This document shows, piece by piece, positions 13,988-14,892 of a stretch of DNA of 14,892 bases (position 1 is its first letter; each line of letters starts with the position of its first letter). The notes under the pieces are model-generated. The model searched no databases. It had not been told where the DNA came from and saw nothing but the letters and a program-made list of their open reading frames with translations. The DNA comes from JAGUXG01 sp043798435. Its GTDB lineage: Bacteria > UBA9089 > UBA9088 > JAGUXG01. Location: positions 1 to 14,892 of the forward strand of contig JAZDOR010000056.1 in NCBI GenBank assembly GCA_043798435.1. Reading direction: 5' to 3'. The translations under genes and the position numbers were made by a program.

Positions 13988-14741
13988 TTAAGCTTTGAGT
14001 CTTTTGATGTGTTGAGCTAATTCTTCTTCACTATCCCAACCCATGAAGCAAAAGCACAACATCTCAAAGGTAGAGTTTATTAGGCTTACAACCAGTCCAA
14101 AGGGTAATTAACATACAGGCTTACAGGGCACAGTAACTTTCATAGAGACACCGTTTTTTGAAAGAGAAATAAGATGAGTACAACCCAGAATACATTTGAA
14201 CCCCGTTAGAGAATCCAATTTCTATTTAGAGAACTCAAATTTTCTCAATAAATTCTTATTCCATAATTCTCTAACGGGGTGAACCAACGAAAGAAAAGCT
14301 CTATCTGCCATCTGTAACGATAGATCCTGTTGAAGGTTTTTAAGTTTAGGGTCTTTTTCTAAAGGGATAGACTTCTTAGCCAGTTCTTTGATTAAAGGGG
14401 CAACGAGGTCAGCATCAAAAACACTGCTTGCCTCAGAAAGGAAGCCTTGTGCTTGTGTTTTTAACACCAAGCATTTTCTTAACCTTCTCAAGGTGAGAAA
14501 CCTGTTGAATTCCACGAAGACTACTTAGGAAGGAAAAGAAGAAGTAGAATAAAATAAGGGAAATATATTGGTTAAGGTGGAGCTCTCTGTTATGGTGGTC
14601 ACGAACCAGATGAAAGCGTTCAAGCAAAGGAATAAATTTATGAATAAGCTTAAAGCGTTGCAGGTCTTTTTCTTTAATGGGTTCTTTCTTTGGACGCCCT
14701 TTCTTTACTGATGAAATTTTAAGAACAGGAATTGTTGTCAT
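13988..14741 (-). pseudogene. degraded IS4-family transposase, interrupted by a MITE
   Basis: The start (14741) reads as an IS4-type DDE transposase N-terminus (HHNRELHLNQYISLILFYFF, SLRGIQQVSHLEKVKKMLG). A frameshift near 14445-14480 moves to a second frame (SEASSVFDADLVAPLIKELA), which ends in DPKLKNLQQD. Directly after this comes IYRYRWQIELFFRWF, the Y-x2-R-x-W-x-IE motif that carries the catalytic glutamate near the C-terminus in this family. The middle with both catalytic aspartates is therefore deleted. After RWF a 79-bp MITE is inserted; the text resumes with KCILGCTHLISLSKNGVS, loses frame again, and ends with FEMLCFCFMGWDSEEELAQH and a stop at 13988. It cannot make active enzyme. The ends of the insertion sequence were not found. 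Confidence 0.85.
14201..14279. mobile_element. 79-bp MITE with 14-bp perfect inverted repeats
   Basis: Ends CCCCGTTAGAGAAT (14201-14214) and ATTCTCTAACGGGG (14266-14279) are perfect inverted repeats. It is flanked by the direct repeat TGAA (14197-14200 and 14280-14283), which on the transposase strand splits the codons of W-F-K-C; removing the element and one TGAA restores the expected reading. No coding capacity. A different family from the two longer palindromic MITEs. Confidence 0.88.
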
Positions 14742-14809
14742 CCTATTCTATATATACCGAAAAGAAATTGGTTTACAAAAAAGTAACTACTCAGGTTCAG
14801 GGGTTAAAG

Positions 14810-14861
14810 GGTTCAAGGTTCACGGTTAATCCTCTTATTCTCTAACCTTGAACCGTGAACC
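14810..14861. repeat. inverted repeat built of GGTTCA words
   Basis: Left arm GGTTCAAGGTTCACGGTTA (14810-14828) and right arm TAACCTTGAACCGTGAACC (14843-14861) pair with two mismatches around a 14-nt loop. No gene is visible between 14742 and the window end. Confidence 0.8.
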
Positions 14862-14892
14862 TCAGAACCATAAACGAACACAATTTTTGCAA

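Noticed and set aside
13811..14020. 69-aa plus-strand reading frame
   Set aside because: It is antisense to the end of the transposase relic over its last third, is AT-rich with no ribosome binding site, and resembles no protein.

Overview
The window looks like chromosomal DNA from an uncultured diderm bacterium. An LptF/LptG permease implies LPS export, and a complete bacterial accD is present. A decayed cohesin/Ig-like surface protein, a PEGA-repeat envelope protein and a DUF2723 membrane glycosyltransferase, together with many short interspersed repeats, are typical of candidate-phylum genomes from groundwater or sediment. The phylum cannot be fixed from the sequence; a Desantisbacteria- or Omnitrophota-like lineage is a guess.

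Layout. 1-1637 (-): remains of a secreted cohesin/Ig-like protein, broken by two in-frame stops and several frameshifts and running off the left edge. 1827-3785 (-): DUF2723 membrane protein with a C-terminal TPR, ending in a terminator-like hairpin. It diverges from an LptF/LptG gene at 3924-5018 (+). Behind that is the stub of a DUF433/DUF5615 toxin-antitoxin pair (5009-5235). Next is an unrecognised 420-aa gene (5284-6546). An AT-rich block (6547-8853) follows, holding a DUF342/FapA-like gene and a 223-aa partner with a consensus promoter. After it comes a second, 5'-truncated copy of the last 475 bp of the 420-aa gene (8854-9328). Then come a palindromic MITE with an 8-bp target duplication, a large PEGA-domain membrane protein translationally coupled to accD, a second MITE of the same family, a 107-aa hypothetical gene, and an IS4-family transposase relic interrupted by a different 79-bp MITE.

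How the genes fit. The intact genes mostly concern the cell envelope: LPS transport (LptF/G), membrane glycosylation (DUF2723), a periplasmic PEGA protein, and fatty-acid precursor supply (AccD). The AT-rich block looks acquired, because its composition differs sharply from its neighbours and it sits between two copies of the same gene's 3' end. Three genes (DUF2723, LptF/G, the 420-aa gene) have a promoter-like -10 box about 7-8 nt before the start codon and no Shine-Dalgarno, suggesting leaderless mRNAs. The DUF342 partner, by contrast, has a strong Shine-Dalgarno.

The most notable observations are two nested or flanking MITE families with visible target duplications, the duplicated gene end around the AT-rich block, and in-frame invasion of two core membrane-protein genes by short tandem repeat units. 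No complete, clearly new multi-gene system can be proven from this window alone.
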